A stretch of 64,000 bases of DNA from Morella rubra. Its lineage: Eukaryota; Streptophyta; Magnoliopsida; Fagales; Myricaceae. The stretch covers positions 182,603-246,602 of the forward strand of contig RXIC02000422.1 in NCBI GenBank assembly GCA_003952965.2, in the 5' to 3' direction. A program made the position numbers and the translations under genes. The first letter of the stretch is position 1. The number at the start of each line of letters is the position of its first letter. Positions 22,339-33,292 of this stretch are shown here, piece after piece. The notes under the pieces are model-generated. The model worked only from the letters and a program-made list of their open reading frames with translations, ran no database searches and had not been told where the DNA came from.

Positions 22339-23199
22339 CAACCTATTCACACTATAACAAAATTTGCCTCTTGGGACGGATTTTTCCATCCCAAAAAGCC
22401 TGAATTTTGTTTGTCGCGCCAACTGTCCCAACCTATTCACACTAGTAGGACTTCTTCTTTAGCTCCACCACCAAGTCGTGCTTGACATCATCTATCCTCT
22501 ACATGTCTTCTCGGCCATTCACCTCAACCTTCTGCGGTTCCTGCTGCCACAACTCGATCTCACTGAGTCTCTCGTCCATGGCTGCAAGCTTGGATGATGA
22601 CGGGTGTGATGGCTTTCTTGACTGTGCCGACAATGCAGCGCCCTATGTCCTCCAGCAGACTTGCTGGTGGCGACTCCTGAACAACCGTACCTTGAACCTT
22701 GGGTTGCGGTGCAGCAAGTCGACGTTGTGACACCGGTCCATGTGATAAGCCGCGACGAGCTGTGCCATTGTTGATAGTGCCGAGCTAGATCGTGGTTGGC
22801 TCATAACGCCTAACCATTACCCCAGAATCCAAAATCAACTAGGTTAGCATCACACTGTATGGTAGACCTTCCTATAACATCGATGAGCCTCGGCCCGGAT
22901 CGCCTGAATCATGAATAGGGGGAGGTCGATCGGCTCCAAATGCGCCACCACATCATCAGTTGTGCTCAGGGGCGGTGCACTTCGTGTGATGGAGCCGCCG
23001 GTAAATGTTGTGGTAGAAGATAAGGTGGAGCATGCACCAAAACCTGGGCAGAGATCTTTGCGGCACTGATGACTGTATCAAATAGTGATACTCTCTCATC
23101 ATCAGTCAGAAGACCTCCTCAGCTGGCAATACAATTGAGGGCTCGATAGTAGGATAAGCCCCAAATCGCCTCTACATGCCCATTAACCATTCCAACGTA

Positions 23200-23340
23200 T
23201 AATATTCGAATGGATATAAATACAAATGTTAGAACGTATAATATTAAAACATTGAACGGATAATATTAAAACTGTTCGAACAGATAATATTAAAACATCG
23301 AATGAACTTAATTATAAAACGGAACACTGTTTGAACGACT
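23200..23340. repeat. Short tandem array in the CACTA element
   Basis: A unit of about 25 bp, GATAATATTAAAAC preceded by GAAC or GAACG, recurs four times between about 23,215 and 23,300. Further GTTCGAAC-like pieces follow. Subterminal arrays of this kind are usual in CACTA elements. Confidence 0.65.
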
Positions 23341-23809
23341 GTGCAAAACTGTCAAATGATAATACTTAAACGCACCATTTTAGCCAACAATTCGATGTGT
23401 GGTTAAAACGGTGCATTTCAAAACAACTATTCGAATGACACAGATATCCATTCGAACACAGTTACACAAAAACAAAAATGGCCCGTTGACTCAGCCATTT
23501 CCAAACTCTCTAAAAAACTACATTTCTACATTCCAAATCATTCTCGAACAATCTTAAACTAACTAGAAACGTACACATTCAATAAAATGCACTTATTTTC
23601 AAGATTCATAGCATATTCAAATCAAAATACATGAAAACAAAATCTATGCAAAAAAAAAAAAAAAAAAAAAAAAAAGAATGGATGCGTTAAAAAGCGTGTA
23701 GTGTGTAGAGGCTAGGATACGAGTTGGAGGAAACGAGTTGTGAGAGATGAGTGAGGTGAGAGAAAATGAGAGTGGGTTGTGGAGTGTGATAGTCCGATGA
23801 GTTGTGAAA

Positions 23810-24330
23810 ACTGTGAAACGTTTCCTTAATTAACGATTCTGTGAACGTTCTAATTTGTGGAACCACCTACAACGTTCGAGGGAGATGATGACGGGACGTG
23901 CATTTATTATGGTAGGGAAAAAGCGTTTTTCGACATGTAATGGGTAGGGATTCGTTGTTGTCCGAATGAATGTTTTTAAGAACGGGGGATTTAGAGATGA
24001 GACGTTAGTTCAAACGGTGATGGAGATGTAGACGTTAATTTGTTTGAGGAGATGAGTATTGGCATTATAACCGATGAATGATTGTTTAAAAAACTGTCAG
24101 AAACGTTTCCTTAATTAACGAGAACGTTCACTGGAACGGGTTACCTACAACCGTTCGAACGTGATGATTGGGTTGCTTATGAAGACATGTAATGGCATCC
24201 CAAAAGATTCGTTGTTGTCCGAATGAAGGTTTTTAAGAACAAACACTGTGGATTTGGGTATCGAGATGTACTTAGTTCAAACGGTGATGGAGATTGGCAT
24301 TATAACGTTAATTTATTCGTTTGAGCACTT
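23810..24330. repeat. Direct duplication within the CACTA 3' part
   Basis: GAAACGTTTCCTTAATTAACG (near 23,815 and 24,103), GATTCGTTGTTGTCCGAATGA, TTTTTAAGAAC and AGTTCAAACGGTGATGGAGAT each occur twice in the same order about 280 bp apart. The second copy omits pieces of the first. Confidence 0.65.
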
Positions 24331-24404
24331 TCAAAACCATGTAAGTAAAGTTGGAAAGGTTATTGAAGGTTTGAACGAGATGATTTTAACGGACGAGTTT
24401 GTCC

Positions 24405-24645
24405 CTAAAATTACTCTTTTTTTGGGACGGGAAGATTCCGTCCCAAAAACTCAGTCAATTTTTTTGCGATAGTGGGTTTTCGTCCTAAAAAATTGACTTC
24501 CTTTTTTTTTACGGATAATTTCGTCCCCAAAAAAAAAAAACTATCAAGAGAAAAAAATGGGACATATTGAATTTCAGTCCCAAAAACAATAGTACTTTTT
24601 GGGATGAATTTTTTGGCATCCCAAAAAGTAAAATTTGTCGTAGTG
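24405..24645. repeat. CACTA subterminal inverted repeats (GGGACGG/CCGTCCC)
   Basis: Alternating TTTTTGGGACG and CGTCCCAAAAA-type motifs repeat about six times up to the terminus, and could fold as hairpins. The same motif type lies inside the left end at 22,370-22,400. Confidence 0.6.
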
Positions 24646-24648
24646 TCA

Positions 24649-25281
24649 TGGCAAAAATGACTCAAAATTTCCAACTGTCGATGATCCTTTATTGGTGACA
24701 ACCAAATCCTGATTGGAGGGTGCAAAATATATTTAACCTCACCTTTTTTTTTTCTTCAGAATGACTGGAAAATAATGATAGAAGAGTAATGAGTAAATTT
24801 ACAAATCAGGTTTATGCAATTTTGTTTTGTTTTTTTTGTAACGAGTGAAATCTCATATGGTTAGACTATCCTAGTGTGGTGCCTATCTAAGGTGCCCATA
24901 AACTTTGAAAAGACTAGTGCAGGAACCCATCACCTGCGATAGGTTTATGCAAAGTTTTCTTTCAAGAAAGAACCAAACCACATGCATAAAAACTTTTGAA
25001 AGACCAACTCTGTTTGGATAATTTTTATGCAAACATATTTTTATTGAAGTTAGTGTAGATCTTATTGGAATTTGTAAAAAGTAGCTGTCAAAAAATTTCC
25101 ATCAATTTCTTATGCTAACAACCAGAGGCTAAAACTTTGGAAGACGGGCATATTTGGGAGCGAGTTTTTTTGGATGTCTTAGATGGTGTTTGCAAACCAA
25201 AATTTTGGTAATGTAAAAATTTTGATTTAAGGGAGTTAATGAAAAACTAAAGTGAAAAATGGTTTGAGTAAATATTTTATG
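24649..25281. other. Non-coding spacer
   Basis: AT-rich DNA lies between the CACTA element and the Ty3 element. No gene or repeat is recognised. Confidence 0.4.
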
Positions 25282-25286
25282 TTTAT

Positions 25287-25637
25287 TGATGGGCCATAAT
25301 ATGACTGGCCTAGCTGTAGTCCCGCCCAAGACCATAGTCACACCCAAGGCCCCCGACCCGTACGAATATAAATTAATCCCTCCATGCCTTCCTTCTCGGT
25401 TATTCAAAGAGTCCTAAAGGCTCACGGTATTAAACTCTTCTTAGGACTCTATCCCCCTCATATATAAATAGTCAGGAACCCCCTTCATATTTTCTTAAGC
25501 TTAATTACTTCTCTAATAGTAAAACTCTCCTTGAGATCTAACTTAGGCATCGGAGTCTCAACATTCAACGCCGCCCCTTTCCTTGTTTCCTTTCAGGTCT
25601 GATTGGCTCCAGCTCTTGGTGATTTTTTTCATCATCA
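25287..25637 (+). repeat. 5' LTR of the Tat element
   Basis: It starts TGATGGGCC and ends CATCATCA just before the primer binding site. A TATA box, CATATATAAATAG, lies at about 25,458-25,470. The end coordinates are fixed by the TTTAT target duplication and the TTGGCGCC primer-site start. Confidence 0.88.
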
Positions 25638-25656
25638 GTTGGCGCCGTCTGTGGAA
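25638..25656 (+). promoter_or_regulatory. Primer binding site of the Tat element
   Basis: GTTGGCGCCGTCTGTGG follows the 5' LTR directly. TGGCGCC complements a tRNA 3' end of GGCGCCA, and this start is frequent in Tat and related gypsy elements. The exact tRNA is not assigned. Confidence 0.75.
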
Positions 25657-25740
25657 ACTCTCGAAAAAAAGCCTCCTCCAAACATTGTACGCTCACCACA
25701 GCATCCTCCAACCATCCCTTTTGCATCCCTTTTTCACTGC

Positions 25741-27200
25741 AATGACTTCCTCTGTTGAAATACCAAATGCGACCAGGCAACTCCGGAGACAAACGCGGGG
25801 CTCGTCCAAAATAACAATGCAATGACAAACTCAGAACTTGTCCCCAATAGTGACGCGTTACTAGCCACCTTGGTCCAGGCTGTCGAGAATCTTGTCCACC
25901 AGATCAACACGACCCCACAAGCCATGCCTCCACTGTCCCCTCCATGTTTACATATGTCTCATTCACACGAAGAAACTGTAGACAACCCCTCGACTCACCA
26001 ATCTCCTCCCAAGCAGCATAGAGAGGAAGGTTGGCAAGCTGCCTTCCATGAGCAGATGGCCAGATAGGCAGAACAGATCTTGTTACTCCAACAGAAGCTG
26101 AGCAAAATGGAGTACCCTAAAACCAATGACTCCACCATCCTAGCAAACGTCGGCAGCTCCCTATTTACGTTGAAGGTGCTGGTGTGCACGCTGCCCCTAT
26201 GCTTTCGACCACTCAGATCGACTTGTTCGACGGCTCCGGCGACCCCTACGACCACCTGGAGATCTTCCGCCAATACTTGTACGTCCAATCATATGCATAT
26301 CTTATCCTTTGCTATGTGTTCTAATTAACTCTTTAGGGATTAGCACAATGATGGTTTTTTGGTCTACCGGCTGGAACCATCGACGACTTTGACACCCTTG
26401 GCACGTAGTTCCTGAGCCATTTCATATCCAATCGGTGGATCAAATGCCCGACTTCCTATTTGTTTAGCATCAAGCAAAATCCTAAGGAAAGCCTACGCAA
26501 TTACATAGCCCGCTTCAATCGTGAGGTCATCATAGTCTCCTAGGCTACCGATGAGGTCAAGCTTGTGGCTTTAATGACAGGTCTCCTGCCAAGCGATTTC
26601 CTTAAGACCCTCACGAGGAAAGCCCCGACCAATTTTGCAGATGCCATGACGAAAGCACATAAACACATGAACTTTGAGGACATGTTCGCTGCACATCTCC
26701 ATTCCACACCTTCTGACCAGTAGGGGGAGAAAAGGGACCGTGACGTCGACCGCTCGCACTATCGAGATAAATGATCGCGAACTGTCAGGGACCGTTCGCC
26801 ACGACCAATGAGGCGCGATCTGCCACCTCTAGAGCCATGCCCTCCCACCACTTTCATGGCCCTCAATGCTGCCCTTAGGGAAATTTTGATGCATATAAGG
26901 TAAGACCCAAGTGTCAAATGGCATTTAAAGCTAAAAACACCATTTGAGAGGCGAGACTAGAACAAATATTATAAATTCCATGAAGATCACAGACACAACA
27001 CGGACAACTACTATGAGCTCAAGAGACAAATTGAGTATCTACTCTAGTAAGAAAAACTACGACGCTTCATACTATAGCATGGCGTTCCTCGACAAGACCA
27101 TTCCAGCGAATACACCCCATACCAGGATCGCCAACCTATGGTAGACAACTTGCTCGCACAAATAGATTTACCCCCACCTCCTTCTCGGGGGAAGGTCCGA
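25741..27200 (+). pseudogene. Tat element gag (broken)
   Basis: Gag forms the particle that packages the element's RNA. The frame opens at MTSSVEIPNATRQL (25,741). After frame changes, the Retrotrans_gag core is readable from about 26,200: FDGSGDPYDHLEIFRQ, GLPAGTIDDFDTLGT, FLSHFISNRWIKCPTSYLF, FSIKQNPKESLRNYIARFN and LMTGLLPSDFLKTL. At least four stops interrupt it (for example within the QWF-like and SLGT-like stretches). No zinc knuckle was seen, which is usual for several Tat groups. Confidence 0.85.
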
Positions 27201-27401
27201 ATGATCATAAGAGGACACAACATTGGTGGCTCTAGTAGGAGAGCATAAAAGAATTACGTGTAGGAAGCGCAACACCAATAGGTTTTCCTTGCAGAATAGT
27301 ACCCCAAGCGACCTCGTACGGAAGAAATAACTATTACGTTCACAACATCCAACACAAAAGGAGTCATACAGCCTCACAATGATGCACTTGTCATCACTGT
27401 T

Positions 27402-28109
27402 ATGATATCCAACTTTGTTGTTTGGAGGGTGCTCGTCGACAACGGCAGTTCAGTTGACATAAGCATTTTCGGGGCTTACGACCAATTAGGTATCCAAGAC
27501 TCCCCCCTCGTATCTCGTGATGTGGAGCTGTTCAGGTTTGCCGGAGAACGAGTCAGTCCGGTAGATTCTGTGCTGCTGTCAGTAATCATGGGCACCTACC
27601 TCGCTACCGCCACCACCCTCGTGGACTTTCTTGTGGTCAACAAATGGTCTTTGTCCAATGCTATCATCAGATGCTCTACTCTGGCTACCTTCCACGTCAT
27701 CTCCTCCATCTATCATCTAACCTTAAAGTTTCCCACCCTTATAAGACTGGGTATTGTCAAAGGAGATCAAAAAGCTGCTCGAGGCTACTACTATTCTGTC
27801 GTAAAAGGTGAATCTTGTCAGGTTGTGGAGAAAAGCCACAAAGTTACCAGCGACACTCCTGCCGAGCTGCCCCCAATAGACACCGACCTTGAGCTCGACG
27901 ACCAAAACCAAAAGAGCATGGTCAAACCACAAGTTGCGGAGAGCCTAGACGAGGTCGAAATTGCACCAGGAAAGACAATACGCATCAGCGCTGCGCTGAC
28001 TGGAACTCTACGTGATACCTTGGTCAAATTCTTGGTGCAACATTGCATTGCATTTGCATGGTCTCACTCAGATATGGAAGGAATCGATCCAAACATCATC
28101 GCCCACTAG
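27402..28109 (+). pseudogene. Tat element aspartic protease and linker
   Basis: A 235-codon open stretch includes VLVDNGSSVDI with the catalytic aspartate codon at 27,438-27,440, in place of the common VDGGSSADIL of this lineage. FLVVNKWSLSNAII and FPTLIRLGIVKGDQ match the second half of the retropepsin fold. The C-terminal part, with ELDDQ, VEIAPGK and FAWSHSDMEGIDPNIIAH, is the usual linker to RT. The frame ends in a stop at the start of RT. The open frame may be a remnant only, since all neighbouring domains are broken. Confidence 0.88.
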
Positions 28110-29198
28110 TTGAGTATCTTACCAGACGCCAAACCTCTCCGACAAAAGAGGAGGACCTTTGCACCCGAACGCAATCAAGCAATTGCTGAGGAGGTTAGTA
28201 AATTGCTAGTTGCCAACTTTATTCGTGAGGTGCACTATCCCGACTGGCTCTCCAATGTGTTCATGGTGAAAAAAGCCAATGGTAAGTGGCGGATCTGTGT
28301 GGACTTTAAAGATCTTAATCGGTCGTGTCCCAAGGACAGTTTCCCCTGCCTTGTATCGATCTACTGGTCGACTCCACCGCCGAGCATGAGATGTTGTCAT
28401 TTCTTGATGCATTCTTGGGATACAACCAGATACGCATGGAGATCCGTGACCAAGAGAAAGCAACGTTTGTTACTGACAGAGGCCTATACTGCTATAAAGT
28501 CATGCCCTTTGGGCTAAAGAATGCAGGAGCCACATACCAACAGCTTGTCAACCTCAGGTTCAAACATTAGATCGATAGAAACATCGAGGTCTACATGGAC
28601 GACATGTTAGTAAAAAACATCTGAGCTCATGATCATTTGGTTGACCTTAAGGAAACATTCCAAGTTTTAAACAAGTACCGCATGAAACTTAATACAACCA
28701 AATGCGCCTTTGGGGTCTCCTCTGGCAGGTTCCTAGGGTTCCTAATATCCAATTGAAGAATAGAAGCCAACCCGGAGAAGATACAAGCAATCATTGAGCT
28801 ACAACCCCTGCACACCACACAGGAGATGCAGCATCTCATTGGCAATGTATTGGCCCTCAATCGGTTCATTTCCCGATCTACTGATAAGTGTTTGTCGTTC
28901 TTCAAAACTCTCTGCACCAGTTTTGCATGGATTGGCGAAAAATACCTCAACAACCCACCTTTACTCAGTTACCCAAACCAAGGAGATACGCTCTACTTAT
29001 ATCTCACCGTCAACGACCTGGCCTTCAGCATCGTCTTGCTCTGGGAAGAGGACGGGCACCAGCCCCCCGTATACTATGTCAGCAAGGCTTTGCGAGGGGC
29101 CGAGAAACGGTATTCCCCTATAGAGAAAGCGGCATTTGCTCTCCTTGTCACAGCTCAGAAACTCAGACCGTATTTCCAAGCTCACACGGTTGTAGTTC
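28110..29198 (+). pseudogene. Tat element reverse transcriptase and first RNase H (interrupted)
   Basis: RT copies the element's RNA into DNA. Visible are KPLRQKRRTFAPERNQAI, WLSNVFMVKKANGKWRICVD, LSFLDAFLGYNQI, YKVMPFGLKNAGATYQ and the catalytic YMDD at 28,592-28,603, then TKCAFGVSSGRFLGFL. RNase H follows with NDLAFSIVLLWEEDG and YYVSKALRGAEKRYSPIEK. There is a frameshift near 28,345 (after KDSFP), and stops occur in the thumb region (for example just before and after the YMDD segment). The reading breaks at 29,198, where another element is inserted, and resumes at 32,686. Confidence 0.92.
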
Positions 29199-32100
29199 TG
29201 TCACGCCCCAAATGCTAACTCGAAGGGGTTAGTAACAGCCGCGAGCATCCCCAACAAGGAATACTCAAGCGAACTTACTAAATTCTTGCAACGGAATTTT
29301 TTTTTTTATATAGACTAATGCGCGTAATGAAACATTAGAACCTGCTCCGCAAACAATAACTTGAAGTAATTACAACACAGTCACAAAATATCAATTGGTT
29401 AAAAACCCTAAACTTTACTGGGCCGAATAACCCATGACCACCACACATCGGAGGCTCATGTCGGCTCTTTCAAAAATTATCTCTAAACCTTTGCTGAAAT
29501 TTACTGAAATAACAAAAAGGGAAGAGGAAGTCCTCGTCAGCCCCTCTCCTAGGTTTTAAGGTCCTCTTCTTAGGTTTCCTCACCTAAAATATTGTCTGGA
29601 ATGATACAATTTGAAAACTGTGAGTCGAATGACTCAGTAAGGGATCATATGCAATAAATAGTGCATGTCTCGCATATTCATGGATATCAATGTACATGAA
29701 TGCCAAATGAAATGCTTGCATATGCAATGAGACAACGTACTAACATGTAATTGATCTTGAAAGTAATTCTTTAATTCTTTCTTGATTTGGTAACTTATCT
29801 CGCTCCATTTACCCTGAAGTCAGGGTTGTGCGTTCCCTTCAGGAACTATTCCCTTTTTCCCTTGGGAATACGTCATTTGATTGAGCTAGTCCTCGACGTG
29901 GCCCCAGGCCTAATGACTAGACTCAACCCTTAGAGGTTCACACCTTCTTGCAAGCATCCTTCAGTGTGATTGCACATACCTCAAGAGCTACCCATCCTTC
30001 TCGCATTCGTCCTTCGGAGTGGATGAACCTATCTTAATGGTACGGTACCGACCAACCTCAGCCCCTTAACTTAACTTGTCATACAGTACTTCTCATACTT
30101 TCATTTGCACAAAACTTTCTTCTTTAAGAAATCATGCAAATGCTTATGTCGTGAAATGCTTGATAATGAGAAATCGTAAATGCACGCCTCATAACTTATC
30201 ATAACGTAGCATAAAGTTGTACTTTCATTTGCATAAAATTTCTCTTTCATCCTTATGAGAAAAATAAATGCAAATGCTCATGACGTGCTCATGTCATGCT
30301 TGATGATAAATATCATGATGTGTATCATTCCAGTTTTTGGAAAAACATAATTTTCCACTTACCTCCGTCCACTTGAGCTTATGGTGGCACCTTGCCTACA
30401 AATGAGTCATACTAATGTCATTTAGAGGTTTACTAGATGTAGAGAATAATCATTCAATCAACTTCAGCACATCATACAAAATCACCCACATTTCTTGACT
30501 TCCCAATGGTGATCCTACGATGCAAAGTATAAGGTTGCTGAAGCCATAAGACTTGGATGCCAAACTGATCCTTACACTAATTTTCATAACACATTAAAAT
30601 TTCAGGTAATTTGGAGCTCGTTTGCCACTCGAAAGATTTACTCGAAAATGCGAGCTGCTGAGGACGTCCAAGCGGGCAGCCCCGACGTCTCCAGCTCCAA
30701 AATTCATAACTTCAAAAACACCGCTCCAAATTACATGAAATTTCTTTTAAAATATTCTTCTTTCATAGTTCAAGCTTGAAGATAAAAATCATAAACATCG
30801 GAATGTCCATGCATCGTCGAAAACACTTCATATCAGATAAAATTCCTAGAGTAATACTGCTGCTGCCACCAGCTCGGTCTTCTACTTTCAAAACATCACA
30901 ACTTATTCATTACATCTCTAAATCACACAAAATTTACCTTAAAATGTTCTTCTTTCATAAACTTAAAATTCAAGACCAAACTCGTAAAATTTGGACTTAA
31001 ACTGAGCACTCGAAATGAACTAACATTCCGGACGTACAAGGCTGCTGGCAGCTTGACGTCCGGGCCTTGAACAACGCATATCTCACCCAATACTTATCGG
31101 AATCACCCAAGGTATGGCTTAAAATCTTCCTATTTCCTAGGCCTACAATCTAGGATCCTCTTAAGATCAAAGGATAAGCACAATTGCAGTAGAATACACT
31201 CCTAGTTCGAGCCTTGAAATCTGCAGAAGTACATTTCAGCAACTTGTCTAACATCAGCAACTAGTCTAACAAGCATTCTCTATCGTCCAATTTCCAATTC
31301 TTCTACCCTTAATTCACCATGCAAACCTAGATCCATAAAGGGCTGCAACCAAAATCAAACACCAAGGGTTCGGTTGCAACTCAGCAACCTAAAACATGCC
31401 TAATTCCCATTCTCCTTGTTTCACAAAGCACAATCTCTTTATTCTCCAAGTATAGTCCAATCCCTTTAAGTGTTTAGCTTGCTGGTCTACCCACATTACC
31501 TACATACAAGATACCTACAGCAAGCTACCATCAAGAGAAACATGCAAGAAATAAGATAAGGCAGTGAACACATTCGGTCAACAGCAAGTGTTTTCCCCCA
31601 ATTTCAACATCACCTACCCGGCCATGCATGTGCAAAACAAGTTTCAGCTCTTGCTTACACTTCACAACAGAAGCTATTCTCTTAAAAATCCCCTACTTTT
31701 ACACAACTTACAGCAATATCATGGTTCTATAATCATCAAGCCAAAGTTATTGCATCATCCTTTCTTTTAGGCTTTCCAACAAACACTTTGCATGCCTACC
31801 TTTCATTCCCAACTCATAAACTCAAATCCAACATGCAACAAACTCAAATCTAACATGCAACAAACTCAAATCCAACACGTTTAGGCTTTCCAACAAACAC
31901 TTTGCAGGCCTACCTTTCATTCCCAACTCATCAACTCAAATCCAACATGCAGCAAACTCAAATCCAACATGCAGCAAACAAAAACAGAGGATAGGAACCG
32001 AAACTAACTTCTAACAATTTACCCACACAAAAATTTTGAATCCAAATGTTAGATCCCCCTTTACCTTGGCTTATCTTGGTTTTCCCTTCTTCTCTTCTCT

Positions 32101-32680
32101 CTTCTCCTTCTTCCTCTTCTCTCTTCTTCTCTTCTCTTCTTCTTCCTCTTCTTCTTCTTCGGTGTGTGAGTGAGTTAGGGCAAAAGAGTGAGGGAAGAGG
32201 AGTGTGAAGTGTGCGGCAAAAAGGGGGGGGTTTAGGCGTGAAGTGTTTTGGGGGGAAAAGACAAGGCTGCCTTCCCCCTTGTTTTCCCTCCTTCACGTGA
32301 TTTTCCCCATTTTTTTTTTTTTGCCCACTTCATTATTATTAACCCCAACATGCCTTTCACACATTTTTCAAGAGTCAAAGTCCCTAATTCAATTTCTTCC
32401 AAATATTGCAAACTTAGAGATATATTCCAACAATTAAAATGATTAGTTTAATTAATCCCAAATACTCAAATTTAATACTATTAAAATTGCAAACGATATA
32501 ACATTAAATCATAGCTAAAGATGCATAAAAATGCTAGGGGGAACATTCCACCTAGACAAAATCTTAGATTAATTTACCCATACATGCCTTTCTCAATAAT
32601 TAGAGTAATACACACACACACTTAAGAAGTCATAATTTTTTTTTTTTTTACAATGATAGAAATAAGGTCGGGGTCTCACA
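29199..32680. mobile_element. TG...CA element nested in RNase H, 3,482 bp, probable large solo LTR
   Basis: It begins TGTCACGCCCC and ends GGGTCTCACA, with a perfect 5-bp target duplication AGTTC at 29,194-29,198 and 32,681-32,685. The RNase H frame reads across once the insert and one AGTTC are disregarded. No coding sequence or internal LTR pair is seen, so a large solo LTR or a LARD-like non-coding element fits best. Its ends are imperfect inverted repeats (TGTCACGCCCC against TGTGAGACCCC). ORFs inside are chance. A pyrimidine-rich CTT/CTCTT tract lies at 32,085-32,160. Confidence 0.85.
31765..31985. repeat. Imperfect tandem duplication of about 110 bp
   Basis: GGCTTTCCAACAAACACTTT and the following CATTCCCAACTCAT occur at about 31,768 and 31,882. 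Each is followed by multiple ACTCAAATCCAACATGCA units of about 22 bp. It lies inside the nested TG...CA element. Confidence 0.8.
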
Positions 32681-32685
32681 AGTTC

Positions 32686-33292
32686 TCACCAGCCTACCGC
32701 TAAAGAAAACATTGCAGAATATCGAAACTTCAGGGCAGTCGACAAGATGGACCATTGAATTAGGCGAGTTTGATATCAAACACCAACCTTACACGGAAGC
32801 TCATAGGGAAGTCCTTGCAGATTTCATGATTGAAGTCGAAGACCAACACGCGGAACCTAAATAGCCTACTGAAGCAATCCCCCTCCAAGTAGAACATGTC
32901 TGGATTGCTCATGCTGATGGCTCCTTAAACAAGTGGGCCAGCGGTGCGGGTGTAGTGCTAACGTCACCCGACTGGATGATCGTCCGGTACGCCCTTCGGT
33001 TCAAAATTAAAGCCGCTAACAATAAGGCCGAATAAAAGGCCATCCTAGCAGGTCTTAGTATCGTAAGTCTTTTGGGAGCTAACGGGACTAAACTGTACAA
33101 CGACTCCCAACTGGTAGTAGGCCAGGTCAAAGGCGAGTTCTTGCAAAAGGGGAAAACATGAAAGAGTATTTGGCTCGTGTTCTGGAGCTCACGCACATAT
33201 TTAAGTACTTCTCAATAGAGTAGATACCTCGAGCGGAGAATTCCTCAGCTGATAGCCTGGCTCAGATGACTTTAGACCCCGATAATGTGTAA
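32686..33292 (+). pseudogene. Tat element RNase H remainder and second (archaeal-type) RNase H
   Basis: After the nested insert the frame continues LTSLPLKKTLQNIE and WTIELGEFDIKHQPY, the end of the first RNase H and its connection. From about 32,890 a second RNase H starts: HADGSLNKWASGAGVVL, YALRFKIKAANNKAE, LYNDSQLVVGQVKGEF and ENSSADSLAQM. The DG, E and D positions of the catalytic set are visible. A stop follows NNKAE and another precedes IPRAEN. Two RNase H domains are a known trait of Tat elements. Confidence 0.85.

Larger units (their letters stand above)
22350..24645. mobile_element. Non-autonomous CACTA (En/Spm-like) element, 2,296 bp
   Basis: It begins CACTATAACAAAATTTG at 22,350, and its other end at 24,645 is the inverse of CACTACGACAAATTTTAC. 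Both ends continue into matching subterminal stretches with CTTTTTGGGA/GGGACGG and CCATCCCAAAAAG motifs. A 3-bp target duplication, TCA, lies at 22,347-22,349 and 24,646-24,648, the size expected for CACTA elements. No TNP2-type transposase is seen. The more GC-rich stretch at 22,450-23,160 may be a decayed ORF on the minus strand, because short phrases such as IELWQQEPQKVEVNG occur, but they are interrupted. Confidence 0.75.

Noticed and set aside
23645-23676. A long A run as evidence of a processed pseudogene or SINE/LINE tail
   Set aside because: No gene or SINE precedes it on the plus strand, and no flanking duplication was found. It is a simple repeat inside the CACTA element.
27723-29185. 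Minus-strand ORFs over protease and RT
   Set aside because: They are shadows of the recognisable plus-strand pol domains.
31958-32296. A 112-codon minus-strand ORF rich in R, E and K
   Set aside because: It arises from the CTT/CTCTT pyrimidine tract of the nested element.
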